A stretch of 64,000 nt of DNA from assembly GCF_900102185.1 (NCBI RefSeq), contig NZ_LT629690.1:2418001-2482000 (forward strand). Direction: 5' to 3'. The notes below the pieces were generated by a model that saw nothing but the letters and a program-made list of their open reading frames with translations, made no database searches and was not told where the DNA came from. Origin of the DNA: Terriglobus roseus (GTDB lineage Bacteria > Acidobacteriota > Terriglobia > Terriglobales > Acidobacteriaceae). Position 1 is the stretch's first letter, and every line of letters begins with the position of its first letter. A program made the translations under genes and the position numbers. Of the stretch, positions 52,452 through 62,195 are shown one piece after another.

Positions 52452-53465
52452 TTTGGTTGCGGTAAAGATTTTCTTCGGACACATAGCGTGCACACCCACA
52501 TTTCCGTCGACAAGTTGGGTGATATCCAGATCGACAGCCACGCTCGCAAGCATGTAAGCGTCCTCGGGCTTCATCCCTTTTGTCTCCACCAGGAAGTCGA
52601 TCATGTCACGTAGTGCGTGTTCTGTCGCTTCCTTCAGATCGGGGCTAAATCCCATCGTGATGTAGTAGTCGGGGGTTTCAGCACGCGGCCATTTCAGCGT
52701 CTGCTTCTTATGCACCACAAATCGGAAGGTGCCTGTCAGGTAGGTCTCCAAAGCGGTGATGTCCACTTCGCCGTTCCCTTGTGCGGCGTGTCCATCTCCG
52801 GCTTCAAACAGCGCGCCCTTAGCCGCAACAGGGATATACAGAGTGGTGCCAGCCACCAGCTCTTTGTTGTCCATATTGCCTGCATGCGCAAAAGGTGGAG
52901 CAGAGTCGATCTTCCCACCCGATGGCGCAACGCCCATGCTCCCAAAGAAGGGATGAAGCGGAATATCAATGCCCGGCGCAAAGTGCCCAATCATCTTGTC
53001 GCGATCAAGCGGGATGATACGGCTGCGACTAAAGGGAAATTCCATGGGGAGAAAACCGCGGTGCAAACCAAACCCGTTGCAGGCAAAGTTCGTATCCAGA
53101 TTGATCTTCAGAATCTGGACTTCAAGCACATCTCCCGGCTCAGCCTCAGCAATCGCGACTGGGCCAGTGAGAATATGGCCTCCCGGACCGCGGTCCTTCA
53201 CCTCTTTGTAGATGGCGTCGGTATACGGTGGAATATCTTCCGGCTTCACACCGCCGCGTTCCATGCGTTCCCGCGATCCACAGGTGGAGAGCGTCTGCAT
53301 CGTGACGGTATCACCACTGTGTACCGTCAGTGCGGGCTTCGCCATTCCGGAGTAATAGCCCCACGCCACAGTATCCGGCTTGGCCTCAAGCGTGTAAGAC
53401 GACTGCGCCATTCCACAACTGGCAACGCTGAACAGAACTGCAGTAGCAGCAAGAAAACGCGTCAT
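52449..53465 (-). CDS. Exported acetamidase/formamidase-family protein
   Basis: This 338-residue enzyme has a signal peptide (MTRFLAATAVLFSVASCGMA). The FmdA/AmdA family pattern follows: HSGDTVTMQTLSTCG, then GGHILTGPVAIAEAEPGDVL, then IPLHPFFGSMGVAP, then the metal-site-like GNMDNKELVAGTTLYIPV and GDGHAAQGNGEVDITALET. Family members release ammonia from formamide or acetamide. An exported form may instead act on other small amides or acetylated compounds. It lies between two N-acetyl-glycosidase genes. Confidence 0.87.
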   Translation of the reverse strand: MTRFLAATAVLFSVASCGMAQSSYTLEAKPDTVAWGYYSGMAKPALTVHSGDTVTMQTLSTCGSRERMERGGVKPEDIPPYTDAIYKEVKDRGPGGHILTGPVAIAEAEPGDVLEVQILKINLDTNFACNGFGLHRGFLPMEFPFSRSRIIPLDRDKMIGHFAPGIDIPLHPFFGSMGVAPSGGKIDSAPPFAHAGNMDNKELVAGTTLYIPVAAKGALFEAGDGHAAQGNGEVDITALETYLTGTFRFVVHKKQTLKWPRAETPDYYITMGFSPDLKEATEHALRDMIDFLVETKGMKPEDAYMLASVAVDLDITQLVDGNVGVHAMCPKKIFTATK

Positions 53466-53680
53466 AGGAGATCTTCCTTCAAGGCGAGAGATGAACTGTC
53501 TGGGATGAGCTGCACTCAGTATCAGGGCAGTTCACCAGAAAAACCAGACGATGTCTTCCGCCGCAGCATCGAAGCACCGCAGCGCGCAAGAAGGCCCTCA
53601 CCAAGTACACTCAACCCGCAGCCGCAAACGTCATCTCAAAGACGGTTAAACCGCCAGGTATTCAGCCGGAGAAGCAATTC

Positions 53681-55717
53681 ATGAAGCTCATCGCCGCATC
53701 GTTACTTGCAATCACATGCCTCGCCACTCCTGCCCAATCCACCTTTATCAACACGCTCATGCCGCAGCCTCAGCACATCACGGTAGCGAATGGCCGTCTC
53801 CTACTCACAGACAGCTTCCGCATCGAAACTGGCGCATCGCACAATCCCATCCTGCAACGAGCCACGGAACGCCTGCTGCAGCGTCTGGAAGCAAAGACCG
53901 CACTTCAACTCACCTCAGGCGCAGGGACCAACGCACTCCACATCACGGTGGATGACAGTACGGCAACGCGCCCCGTCTTCGGCCAGGACGAAAGCTACTC
54001 GCTGAAAGTGGAAGCTAACGGCATCCAGCTCCACGCCAAGACCATCTTCGGTGCGATGTATGGCATGGAAACGCTCTTCCAACTTCTGCAGGGCAGCGGC
54101 AAAGACTTCTTCTTTCCCACCGCCACCATCGACGACGCACCGCGCTTTCCATGGCGTGGTCTCATGATCGATCCCGGCCGCCACTTCCTTTCCGTCGACA
54201 CTGTTCTACGCACCATCGACGGCATGGCCGCGACCAAGCTCAATGTGCTCCACTGGCACCTGACGGAAGATCAGGGCTTCCGCATTGAGAGCAAGCGATT
54301 CCCAAAGCTGCATCAGCTCGGTTCTAACGGCCAGTACTACACGCAGGAACAGATCAAGCAAGTCATTGCCTACGCCACCGACCGTGGCATCCGCGTATTG
54401 CCTGAGTTCGACATGCCTGGCCACACCACAACGTGGATGGTTGCCTATCCCGAACTCGGCAGCCGCAAGCCCGGCGCAACTTACACCATCGCTGACAGCA
54501 ACGGAGTGAAAGACCCTGTCTTCGATCCGACGAAGGAATCCACCTATAAGTTCCTCGACGCCTACTTCGCGGAGATGACTGCACTCTTTCCTGACGAGTA
54601 CATGCACATTGGCGGCGACGAGAACAACGGCAAGGACTGGGGCGCGAACGCCGACATCCAGGCCTACATGAAGGCGCACAACATCCCCACCACGGCCGCG
54701 TTGCAAACAGCCTTCAATCACCGCCTGCAAACCATCGTGACCAAGTACCACAAGAAAATGGTCGGTTGGGACGAGATCCTGCAGCCCGATCTACCGCCTG
54801 ACGTCATCATTCAGAACTGGCACGGTCCCGAGTTCTTGATCAATGCCGCGAAACAGGGGCATCAGGGCTTCCTCTCGCAACCGTTCTATCTGGACCATAT
54901 GCGTTCTGCGGAAGAGGTCTACTCCTACGACCCCATCCCTGCAGGCAGCAACCTCACACCAGCGCAGGCCAAACTGGTACTCGGAGGCGAAATCTGCATG
55001 TGGGGTGAGCAGGTGGACGACCTCGCCATTGACTCGCGTATCTGGCCACGTGGTGCCGTTATTGCAGAACGCTTCTGGTCCCCTGCCACCACACGCGACG
55101 TAGCCGACATGTACCGCCGCCTCGGCCCTATGCAGCTTCGTCTTGACGCTCTCGGCCTGCAAAACATAAGCGGCCCCCAGCGCGGCCTCCGCCAACTCGC
55201 AGGACCGAACCCGGTGGAGCAACAGGCGCTCGCCACCTTTGACTCCGTACTGCAACCCGTCGACTTCCATGAGCGCTATGCGGAGCAGCACACCGGCCCA
55301 TCGACGCCCTTCGGTCGTCTCGTCGACTTCACCGTGCCTGACCCGCCGATGCGCTACGAGTTTGCCGCTGCGGTCAACGAGTACCTTCATTCCGCAGACA
55401 AGTCACGGCGTATGATCCGTGCAAATCAACTAAGTCACACGTTTTTACGTTGGCGTGAGGCTTCCATGGCTGTGGACAGACTTGCGCAAAATAGCCCGCT
55501 CATCGCGGAAGAAGTCGAACGTCGTCGTCAGTTTCGTGCCATCGCGGAGATGGGACTGAGTGCCGTGTTAACGATGCAGGCGAACAAGCCCGCTGAGGCA
55601 GATTGGCTCAGCGCCCAGAAACAAGTCTTAACAGATGCAGCAAAGCACACCGAGCTAGTCGACTTCGTTATTCTCAAGCCACTCAACGACCTCGTAGAAG
55701 CCACACAGGCCCCGTAG
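53681..55717 (+). CDS. GH20 beta-N-acetylhexosaminidase, exported
   Basis: The 678-residue enzyme removes terminal beta-linked GlcNAc or GalNAc. Signal peptide MKLIAASLLAITCLATPAQS; then an N-terminal GH20b domain (MPQPQHITVANGRLLLTDSF) and the catalytic barrel, beginning FPWRGLMIDPGRHFLSVDTV. The catalytic Asp-Glu pair is in HIGGDENNG (about 309-317). Other barrel motifs: NVLHWHLTEDQGFRIE, LPEFDMPGHT, GWDEILQ and GGEICMWGEQVDD. A helical C-terminal extension of about 170 residues follows. Its position near GH109 suggests chitin, peptidoglycan or glycoprotein sugar use. Confidence 0.92.
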   Translation: MKLIAASLLAITCLATPAQSTFINTLMPQPQHITVANGRLLLTDSFRIETGASHNPILQRATERLLQRLEAKTALQLTSGAGTNALHITVDDSTATRPVFGQDESYSLKVEANGIQLHAKTIFGAMYGMETLFQLLQGSGKDFFFPTATIDDAPRFPWRGLMIDPGRHFLSVDTVLRTIDGMAATKLNVLHWHLTEDQGFRIESKRFPKLHQLGSNGQYYTQEQIKQVIAYATDRGIRVLPEFDMPGHTTTWMVAYPELGSRKPGATYTIADSNGVKDPVFDPTKESTYKFLDAYFAEMTALFPDEYMHIGGDENNGKDWGANADIQAYMKAHNIPTTAALQTAFNHRLQTIVTKYHKKMVGWDEILQPDLPPDVIIQNWHGPEFLINAAKQGHQGFLSQPFYLDHMRSAEEVYSYDPIPAGSNLTPAQAKLVLGGEICMWGEQVDDLAIDSRIWPRGAVIAERFWSPATTRDVADMYRRLGPMQLRLDALGLQNISGPQRGLRQLAGPNPVEQQALATFDSVLQPVDFHERYAEQHTGPSTPFGRLVDFTVPDPPMRYEFAAAVNEYLHSADKSRRMIRANQLSHTFLRWREASMAVDRLAQNSPLIAEEVERRRQFRAIAEMGLSAVLTMQANKPAEADWLSAQKQVLTDAAKHTELVDFVILKPLNDLVEATQAP

Positions 55718-55725
55718 AACCAACG

Positions 55726-55755
55726 AGCGCTCGCGGTGGATTCGCTGCGAGCGCT
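55726..55755 (+). terminator. Hairpin after the GH20 gene
   Basis: AGCGCTCGC (55726-55734), 12-base loop, GCGAGCGCT (55747-55755), with GAGTTCTGCTCTTT after it. It probably ends the GH20 transcript. Confidence 0.65.
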
Positions 55756-55779
55756 GAGTTCTGCTCTTTGCATCCTCAC

Positions 55780-56064
55780 CTAAACTTTATCCAGCAACGC
55801 GGAGATCATCTCCACTCTCTCCTGCGCAATCGAACCGCGAAACACGGGGCGACCGGCCCGCCGATACCAATACTCGGCGTTTGACTGGTCGCCTTCTTCG
55901 CGGTGCAACAGCGCATGCACCCACGCCGAGTCACGATCCTCGTCCTCCTGTGCCTCTTCATGCGCGGCATTCCAATCGCCATGCGCGGCATGCCACAGCG
56001 CTCGGAGTGCATGCCCTTTCACTTCGTCTAAAGACCCAGCCACAAACTCGTCCACATTCCGCAT
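55780..56064 (-). CDS. Conserved hypothetical protein, small and acidic
   Basis: The 94-residue cytoplasmic protein is rich in Trp, His, Asp and Glu: RALWHAAHGDWNAAHEEAQE, then DSAWVHALLHREEGDQSNAE, then YWYRRAGRPVF. I recall this last pattern in uncharacterised proteins across several bacterial phyla but know no function. The helical repeat-like pattern could be tetratricopeptide-like. The ATG at 56064 has no good ribosome site and is only 13 bases from the divergent lolD-type start. Confidence 0.7.
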   Translation of the reverse strand: MRNVDEFVAGSLDEVKGHALRALWHAAHGDWNAAHEEAQEDEDRDSAWVHALLHREEGDQSNAEYWYRRAGRPVFRGSIAQERVEMISALLDKV

Positions 56065-56077
56065 AGGATGAGAATAG

Positions 56078-56779
56078 ATGCTCGCCGCTGCCAACCCGAT
56101 CGTTGTCGTAAAAGACCTCACCAAGAGCTACACCACAGGCACCGGCACACTCACCCTCTTCCGTGATCTCAGCTTCACCGTCGCCACCGGTGAAATGCTC
56201 GCCATCATCGGCGCAAGCGGCGCGGGCAAATCCACGCTGCTGCACATGCTCGCAGCCATGGATAGCCCCACCTCTGGCGACGTCCTCATCGACGGCACTT
56301 CCCTTGCCTCGCTCAAACCCGCCGAGCAGGCTGACTTCCGCAACCGCACCATCGGATACGTCTGGCAGGCACACTACCTGCTGCCGGAGTTCACTGCGGA
56401 AGAGAACGTGGCGATGCCGCTGCTGGCCCGTGGCGAATCACAGCCGGAGGCCCATGAGAAGGCCCGCCGCTGGCTGACGGAAGTGGGCCTTGCAGCCCGC
56501 GCCAGCCATCGTTCCGGCGAACTCTCCGGCGGCGAGCAGCAGCGCGTCTCCCTGGCCCGTGCGCTGGTTACGGAGCCGAAGCTGCTACTGGCGGACGAGC
56601 CCACCGGTAACCTCGACGCCGCCACCGGCGACTCCATCTTTGATCTGCTCCGTCGCCTGCACGCTACCCATGGCACAACCACCGTTATGGTCACGCACAA
56701 CCACCAGATCGCCGCCCGCTGCGACCGAACTCTGGTTCTGCACGAGGGACATCTGATCCCGTCTGAAATACCCGCCTAG
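56078..56779 (+). CDS. lolD: LolD/MacB-type ABC transporter ATP-binding protein
   Basis: The 233-residue ATPase has Walker A GASGAGKSTLL, Q-loop region YVWQAHYLLPEFTAEENV, signature LSGGEQQRVS, Walker B LLLADEPTG and switch His in VMVTHNH. The GNLDAATGD stretch fits the LolD/FtsE/MacB group that drives lipoprotein release or efflux. No permease gene is adjacent, so its membrane partner must be encoded elsewhere. The start ATG at 56078 is preceded by AGGATGAGAATAG. A short CCCGC-CTA-GCGGG hairpin spans its stop codon. Confidence 0.85.
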   Translation: MLAAANPIVVVKDLTKSYTTGTGTLTLFRDLSFTVATGEMLAIIGASGAGKSTLLHMLAAMDSPTSGDVLIDGTSLASLKPAEQADFRNRTIGYVWQAHYLLPEFTAEENVAMPLLARGESQPEAHEKARRWLTEVGLAARASHRSGELSGGEQQRVSLARALVTEPKLLLADEPTGNLDAATGDSIFDLLRRLHATHGTTTVMVTHNHQIAARCDRTLVLHEGHLIPSEIPA

Positions 56780-56783
56780 CGGG

Positions 56784-57114
56784 TAATTCGTTCTATCCCG
56801 CGAAGATGCGCGAAGGACAGCCAGAACGGGACGGTCTGCGCACCCTTTTCCCACAGCTTGCGTCCAATAAGGACGTTTCAGGAGCGTGCTTCTCCTGTTA
56901 TCGTGTTGCCTAAGTTTCAGGGCAGTACGGGGTACCAGTCAGGTCGGGTACACTGGAAGCACAAAAGATGTGGGAATGGCTTCGGCGGCGTGCATTCGCC
57001 GGGGTTCTTCCAGGGGTTCCCGCATCATGGCGCTTTTTGGCGGATGCGGGAACGGGCAGTGAACCAATGGCCTTCTGCGTGGCAGCACGTCACGACGGAG
57101 GAGCTAGGGGGAGC
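56784..57114. other. Intergenic/leader region upstream of clpC
   Basis: The gap of about 331 bases should contain the clpC promoter. A small inverted repeat GTACC/GGTAC lies around 56932-56951. The clpC frame is open upstream to 56968, but that stretch does not look like Clp protein. I see no CtsR-like direct repeats or CIRCE element. Confidence 0.4.
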
Positions 57115-59601
57115 ATGTTCGAGCGTTATACCGAAAAAGCGCGGCGCGTTATCTTCTTCGCGCGCTACGAAGCAAGCCAGTTCGGCTCACCTTACATTGA
57201 GACGGAGCACCTTCTTCTTGGCCTGCTCCGCGAAGACAAGGCGCTGACCAACCGGTTCCTCCGTTCGCACGCATCGGTGGAATCCATCCGCAAACAGATT
57301 GAAGGTCACACCACCATTCGCGAGAAGGTGTCGACGTCGGTCGACCTGCCGCTCTCGAACGAGTGCAAGCGGGTCCTCGCCTACGCTGCGGAAGAAGCCG
57401 AGCGTCTTTCGCACAAGCACATCGGCACGGAGCATCTGCTCCTCGGTTTGCTGCGCGAAGAGAAGTGCTTCGCTGCGGAAATCCTGATGGAACGCGGCCT
57501 GCGCCTGCCCACCATCCGCGAGGAATTGCAGCGCACAACACAGGAAAAGCCCACCCCGCAGGCATCGTCCAGCAAGCAGCAGCGCCAGCAGCAGCAGAAC
57601 GGCGAGCAGTCCATGCTGGCTGAGTTCTCGCGCGACCTGACGCAGGCCGCCATGGACCAGCAGCTTGACCCGCTGGTAGGCCGCGACGGCGAAGTGGAAC
57701 GCGTCATCCAGATCCTCTGCCGCCGCACCAAGAACAATCCGGTGCTCATCGGCGAACCCGGCGTTGGTAAGACCGCCATCGTCGAAGGCCTTGCGCAGAA
57801 GATTGCTGACGGCGAAGTCCCCAGCTTCCTGGCGGACAAGCGCGTCCTCTCGCTCGATCTGTCGCTGATCGTCGCTGGCACCAAGTACCGCGGCCAGTTT
57901 GAAGAGCGTCTGAAGACCATCATGAAAGAGCTGATGGAGAATCAGAACTCCATCGTCTTCATCGACGAACTGCACACTCTCGTAGGCGCAGGCTCTGCGG
58001 AAGGATCGCTGGACGCTGCCAACATCCTCAAGCCTGCACTCTCGCGCGGCGAGATTCAATGCATCGGCGCCACCACGCCTGCGGAATTCCGCAAGAGCAT
58101 CGAAAAGGATCGCTCACTGGAACGCCGTTTCCAGGCTGTGAAGGTGCCGCCTCCGAACGAAGAAGATGCCATCAAGATCATCATGGGCATCAAGGAGAAG
58201 TACGAGAAGTTCCACGCCGTCACCTACACCGACGATGCGATCACTTACTCGGTCACGCACTCCAATCGCTACATCCCGGATCGTTTCCTGCCGGACAAGG
58301 CCATCGATCTGATCGACGAGGCTGGTGCGCGCGTAAAGCTGCGTCAAACCACGCTTCCCGAAGAGCTCACCGAAGTTCAGAAGCGCATCAAGTTCATCGT
58401 GCACCGCATGGAAAACGCCATCGCGAACCACGAGTTTGAGAAGGCGCGCTTCTACTCTGACGAAGAGCGTAAAGAGCGTGAAAACCTCCGCGCACTCCGC
58501 GAGCGCTACCACCTCGACGACTCCTCGGCAGGCGTCGTTACCAAGGAAGATATTGAGGACGTGGTCAGCCGCTGGACCGGCGTGCCCATCACTTCACTCA
58601 AGGAAGAAGAGCAGCAGAAGCTGCTTCGCGTGGAAGAGGAGCTGCACAAGCGCGTTATCTCGCAGGACAAGGCCATCAGCGCCCTATCCCGCGCGATCCG
58701 CCGCTCCCGTGCAGGCCTCAAGAATCCCTCGCGCCCCATCGGTTCGTTCCTCTTCCTAGGCCCCACCGGCGTCGGCAAGACGGAAATGGCACGCACTCTG
58801 GCCCAGTTCCTCTTCGGGTCAGACAAAGCGCTTATCCGCTTCGATATGTCGGAGTTCATGGAGAAGCATTCCGTCAGCAAGCTGATCGGTTCGCCTCCGG
58901 GATACGTGGGTTACGAGGAGGGTGGCCAGCTCACCGAGCGCGTCAAGCGTCAGCCCTACTCCGTCGTACTGCTCGACGAAGTCGAAAAGGCGCATCCGGA
59001 TGTCTTCAACCTGCTGCTGCAGGTCTTTGAAGACGGCCACCTGACCGACGGCCTCGGCAACACGGTCGACTTCAAGAACACGATCCTCATCATGACGTCG
59101 AACATCGGCGCTAAGCACCTCATGAAGCGTGAGGGCCTCGGCTTCCAATCGAACAAGGATGAGGTTGTGCTCGAGAAGATGGAGGAGATGGTGAAGGGCG
59201 AAGTCAAGCGCACCTTCAACCCCGAATTCATCAACCGTCTCGACGAGATCATCGTCTTCACGGCACTCTCTGACAGCGACCTGATGCAGATCCTAGAACT
59301 GCTGGTGCAGACCCTGAACACCAACCTGGTGCACAAGGCCATCACCATCAGCGTCAACGACGACGCGAAGAAGTGGATCCTCGACAAGACGCTTACAGAC
59401 CGCAGCTACGGAGCACGTCCGCTCCGCCGCGCTCTGCAACGTTACATCGAAGACCCGCTCTCGGAAGCGCTCATCGCGGGCCAGATCACGGCACGCCCAG
59501 CCTTCCTCGAGGTCTACCTCGATAACAACCAACTCTTCTACCGTCCTGTTGCGCAGGAAGGCGAAGAGCAGGCTGAAGGCGCCGCACTCGCCATCATGTA
59601 G
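57115..59601 (+). CDS. clpC: ATP-dependent Clp protease ATP-binding subunit ClpC
   Basis: This 828-residue Hsp100 unfoldase feeds proteins to ClpP. The N-terminal double Clp-N repeat starts [20 protein letters not shown] and repeats [13 protein letters not shown] and [13 protein letters not shown]. The first AAA domain has Walker [11 protein letters not shown] (about 213), a UVR-like middle domain follows ([20 protein letters not shown], about 420-440) and the second AAA domain has [11 protein letters not shown] (about 549) with [16 protein letters not shown]. The middle domain identifies ClpC rather than ClpA or ClpB. The ATG at 57115 follows GGGGGAGC. No clpP or mcsA/B is adjacent. Confidence 0.93.
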   Translation: MFERYTEKARRVIFFARYEASQFGSPYIETEHLLLGLLREDKALTNRFLRSHASVESIRKQIEGHTTIREKVSTSVDLPLSNECKRVLAYAAEEAERLSHKHIGTEHLLLGLLREEKCFAAEILMERGLRLPTIREELQRTTQEKPTPQASSSKQQRQQQQNGEQSMLAEFSRDLTQAAMDQQLDPLVGRDGEVERVIQILCRRTKNNPVLIGEPGVGKTAIVEGLAQKIADGEVPSFLADKRVLSLDLSLIVAGTKYRGQFEERLKTIMKELMENQNSIVFIDELHTLVGAGSAEGSLDAANILKPALSRGEIQCIGATTPAEFRKSIEKDRSLERRFQAVKVPPPNEEDAIKIIMGIKEKYEKFHAVTYTDDAITYSVTHSNRYIPDRFLPDKAIDLIDEAGARVKLRQTTLPEELTEVQKRIKFIVHRMENAIANHEFEKARFYSDEERKERENLRALRERYHLDDSSAGVVTKEDIEDVVSRWTGVPITSLKEEEQQKLLRVEEELHKRVISQDKAISALSRAIRRSRAGLKNPSRPIGSFLFLGPTGVGKTEMARTLAQFLFGSDKALIRFDMSEFMEKHSVSKLIGSPPGYVGYEEGGQLTERVKRQPYSVVLLDEVEKAHPDVFNLLLQVFEDGHLTDGLGNTVDFKNTILIMTSNIGAKHLMKREGLGFQSNKDEVVLEKMEEMVKGEVKRTFNPEFINRLDEIIVFTALSDSDLMQILELLVQTLNTNLVHKAITISVNDDAKKWILDKTLTDRSYGARPLRRALQRYIEDPLSEALIAGQITARPAFLEVYLDNNQLFYRPVAQEGEEQAEGAALAIM

Positions 59602-59621
59602 TCCGGAACAAAACGAAACAA

Positions 59622-59653
59622 AGAAGGGAGGCCGCAAGGCCTCCCTTCTCTTT
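59622..59653 (+). terminator. Strong terminator after clpC, probably bidirectional
   Basis: AGAAGGGAGGCC (59622-59633), loop GCAA, GGCCTCCCTTCT (59638-59649), then CTTTG. It separates clpC from the convergent esterase gene. Confidence 0.9.
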
Positions 59654-59665
59654 GCAACATGCACT

Positions 59666-60877
59666 TCAATGAATAGATCCCGTCGGCTTCAGATTCCTAT
59701 TTGCAAACGCAACATACTGCGACCAATCAAAGGGCATCATGTCATGTTGCCCAGTCCGCAGGTGATAGCCAACGTGATCGCCGATGGATGTATCCAGGGG
59801 CGGCGGAAAACTTCCCGTAACACCCTTCAATCCATAGAGCGCGTACACCTTCCCTGCTTCCTGAGCAGACAGAAACTCGCCCTTGGGATCACTCCACCAA
59901 TCGTCACTCGCACTCGCCACATACAGCGCACGCGGCGCGATCAACGACAGCAGTTCATGTTGATCCATCGGCATGGCGGCTGCGTTGTTATTGAAGTCGC
60001 GAAAACGAGCCACAAACCAGTGCGGAAACGCCGTATTCAGGATTTGCGTCGTTTCACCAAAGTCTCTACGAGCCAATGCCGCTCCGCCTTCGCCAGAATC
60101 GTTCAATACCACCATCGCGAAGCGAATGTCATTCGCGCCCGCCCACAGCGCGGCTTTCCCGATACGTGAATGCCCCACCACGATGATGCGGTGCGTATCC
60201 ACTTCAGGCAGCGTCAACAGATAATCCTGAATGCGGCTCATGCCCCACGCCCATACGCCAAGTGTGGCCCACTCCTGCGGTTGAATATGCAACGGTCCCG
60301 CCAGCGTTGAACGGACACCCGTCTTCCATCCATCAGGATTGTCTGCTTCAAGATCGCCGTACCAGGCAGTCGCCACACCGTAACCAGCAGCGATTAACTG
60401 CGCAAAGGGCCCGCGATCTTCTTCTCGCTTTCGCGTAGCAGCATCGGCAGACAGAGGAGGAACGACAGCGAAATTCAGGCCAACGAACACAGGCACCTTA
60501 CCCGCAACATGCGTCGGCAGATACAGCAACACATGCATCACCGGAGCACCATCCGAAGGCCCAAGAAACACACTCACATCGGAACGAACCGCTGCACCAT
60601 CCAACGCATTCCTATCCACGGAATCCACGCGATAGTGCATACCAGCAGGTGCGCCCGGCATGCGCCCATACTCGTTGTCCGCAAACAGCTTCAGCAGATA
60701 CGCGCGTTGCTTTTGCCATTGCTTTACCGTGCGCACCGTCTTGCCATCGGGAGTCGTAAACGCAGACGGTAGCGTATAGGGCTGCACTTTACTTTCATCT
60801 TTATTCGTCTTCTGCGCCCCTGCACACAACAGAGCCCCAGCCACCAGAAGCCCTACACGAGCCCAGGAAAACGCCAT
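59666..60877 (-). CDS. CE15-type glucuronoyl esterase-like protein, copy 2
   Basis: The 403-residue exported alpha/beta hydrolase (signal MAFSWARVGLLVAGALLCAG) is closely related to the next gene upstream. The nucleophile motif VVGHSRIGKAALWAGA (Ser about 236), the acid in NDSGEGGAAL and a C-terminal His in HLRTGQHDMMPFDW make a CE15-like triad. CE15 enzymes cleave glucuronate esters linking lignin and xylan. Compared with copy 1 it lacks about 20 residues in the loop after VPVFVGLNF, including the GNHSTSTDPSI motif. Its substrate may therefore differ. It follows copy 1 by 46 bases. Confidence 0.83.
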   Translation of the reverse strand: MAFSWARVGLLVAGALLCAGAQKTNKDESKVQPYTLPSAFTTPDGKTVRTVKQWQKQRAYLLKLFADNEYGRMPGAPAGMHYRVDSVDRNALDGAAVRSDVSVFLGPSDGAPVMHVLLYLPTHVAGKVPVFVGLNFAVVPPLSADAATRKREEDRGPFAQLIAAGYGVATAWYGDLEADNPDGWKTGVRSTLAGPLHIQPQEWATLGVWAWGMSRIQDYLLTLPEVDTHRIIVVGHSRIGKAALWAGANDIRFAMVVLNDSGEGGAALARRDFGETTQILNTAFPHWFVARFRDFNNNAAAMPMDQHELLSLIAPRALYVASASDDWWSDPKGEFLSAQEAGKVYALYGLKGVTGSFPPPLDTSIGDHVGYHLRTGQHDMMPFDWSQYVAFANRNLKPTGSIH

Positions 60878-60923
60878 ACTTCGTCAGCCCTCTTCACGTC
60901 TTCAAACATCGCTAGAAACGGCT

Positions 60924-62195
60924 TTAATGTGTCGCTGTCATGGGCTTCAGATTCCGATTGGCAAACGCGACATACTGAGTCCAGTCAAACGGCGTAATGT
61001 CATGCTTCCCTGTCCGCAGGTGGTAACCAATGCGATCGCCAATGGAAGTATTCAAGGGCGGCGGAAAGTTACCCGAAACGCCATGCAGACCGTACAGCGC
61101 ATAGACCTTGCCTGCTTCCTGAGCGGATAGGAATTCGCCTCTCGGATCAGCCCACTTATCTTCCGAAGCACTTGCCACGTACAGCGGTCGAGGTGCAATC
61201 AACGACAGCAGTTCATGCTGATCTACCGGCAATGAGTCAGCCTTGCCGTTGAAGTTTCGGAACTGCGGAATAAACCAATGCGGGAACGCCCGATTCAGAT
61301 CCTCAGTTGTCTCACCGAAATTCCTACGCGCCAGTGCTGCTCCACCTTCGCCAGAATCGTTCGATACCACCATTGCGAAACGCGTATCGTTCGCACCTGC
61401 CCACAAGCAGGCCTTTCCTAAACGCGAATGCCCAGTAGCGATAATCCGCTGAGAATCAACCTGCGGCAGTGTCAGAAGATAATCCTGAATGCGACTCATG
61501 CCCCATGCCCACACGCCGATTGCGGCCCATTCCTGCGGCTGAATATGCAGCGAATCAGCGAGCGTGGTGCGAACGCCCGTCTTCCACCCATCGGGCGTAT
61601 CCACTTCCACATCGCCATACCAGGCTGTGGCCACACCGTATCCCGAGCCGACAAGTTCTGCGTACGGCCACCGGCTCGCCTGATCGCCACGAACCGGCGA
61701 TTTGCCATCACTCTTCTGTGCTGCTAACCAGTTCGGCTGAATCGTGATGCTTGGGTCAGTGCTGGTCGAGTGATTTCCCAGAAAGTTCAGCCCCACAAAT
61801 ACTGGCACTTTCCCCGCAGCATGCGCCGGAAGATAAAGCAACACATGCATCACTGGCGCATTGTCCGAGGGGCTTAGAAACACGCTAACTTCCGAACGCA
61901 CCGCCGCCCCACCCAGTGCGTTCTTATCGACAGACTCCACACGATAGTGCATTCCCGCAGGAGCAGCAGGCATACGACCGTAGACATTCTCAGCAAATAT
62001 CTTCAGCAGAAACGAGCGCTGCTTCTGCCAATCCTTCACCGTTCGAACCGTCGTGCCGTTCGGCGTCGTCAGTGCAGATGGCAGCGTGTACAGCTGCACC
62101 TTGCTCTCATCCAGATTCGTCTTTGCTGTCTGCGCATGCGCCAACAGCATCGAACCTGCCAGAACAATCCCTACTCGAGTCCAAGCGAACGCCAT
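60924..62195 (-). CDS. CE15-type glucuronoyl esterase-like protein, copy 1
   Basis: This 423-residue paralogue of the downstream gene starts with signal peptide MAFAWTRVGIVLAGSMLLAH. The family loop LNFLGNHSTSTDPSITIQPN is intact. The catalytic set is ATGHSRLGKACLWAGA (Ser about 254), NDSGEGGAALARRNFGET and HLRTGKHDITPFDW. It should be periplasmic and act on glucuronoyl esters of plant polymers. Its ATG lies 25 bases inside the end of the UbiD-type gene, so translation is probably coupled. The high identity of the two copies points to tandem duplication. Confidence 0.87.
   Translation of the reverse strand: MAFAWTRVGIVLAGSMLLAHAQTAKTNLDESKVQLYTLPSALTTPNGTTVRTVKDWQKQRSFLLKIFAENVYGRMPAAPAGMHYRVESVDKNALGGAAVRSEVSVFLSPSDNAPVMHVLLYLPAHAAGKVPVFVGLNFLGNHSTSTDPSITIQPNWLAAQKSDGKSPVRGDQASRWPYAELVGSGYGVATAWYGDVEVDTPDGWKTGVRTTLADSLHIQPQEWAAIGVWAWGMSRIQDYLLTLPQVDSQRIIATGHSRLGKACLWAGANDTRFAMVVSNDSGEGGAALARRNFGETTEDLNRAFPHWFIPQFRNFNGKADSLPVDQHELLSLIAPRPLYVASASEDKWADPRGEFLSAQEAGKVYALYGLHGVSGNFPPPLNTSIGDRIGYHLRTGKHDITPFDWTQYVAFANRNLKPMTATH

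Noticed and set aside
56968-57114. N-terminal extension of clpC
   Set aside because: The extra 49 residues do not resemble ClpC, and a strong ribosome site precedes the ATG at 57115.
61264-61280. Another GGAATAAAC match
   Set aside because: Inside the CE15 copy 1 coding sequence, with no second box and no gene start downstream.
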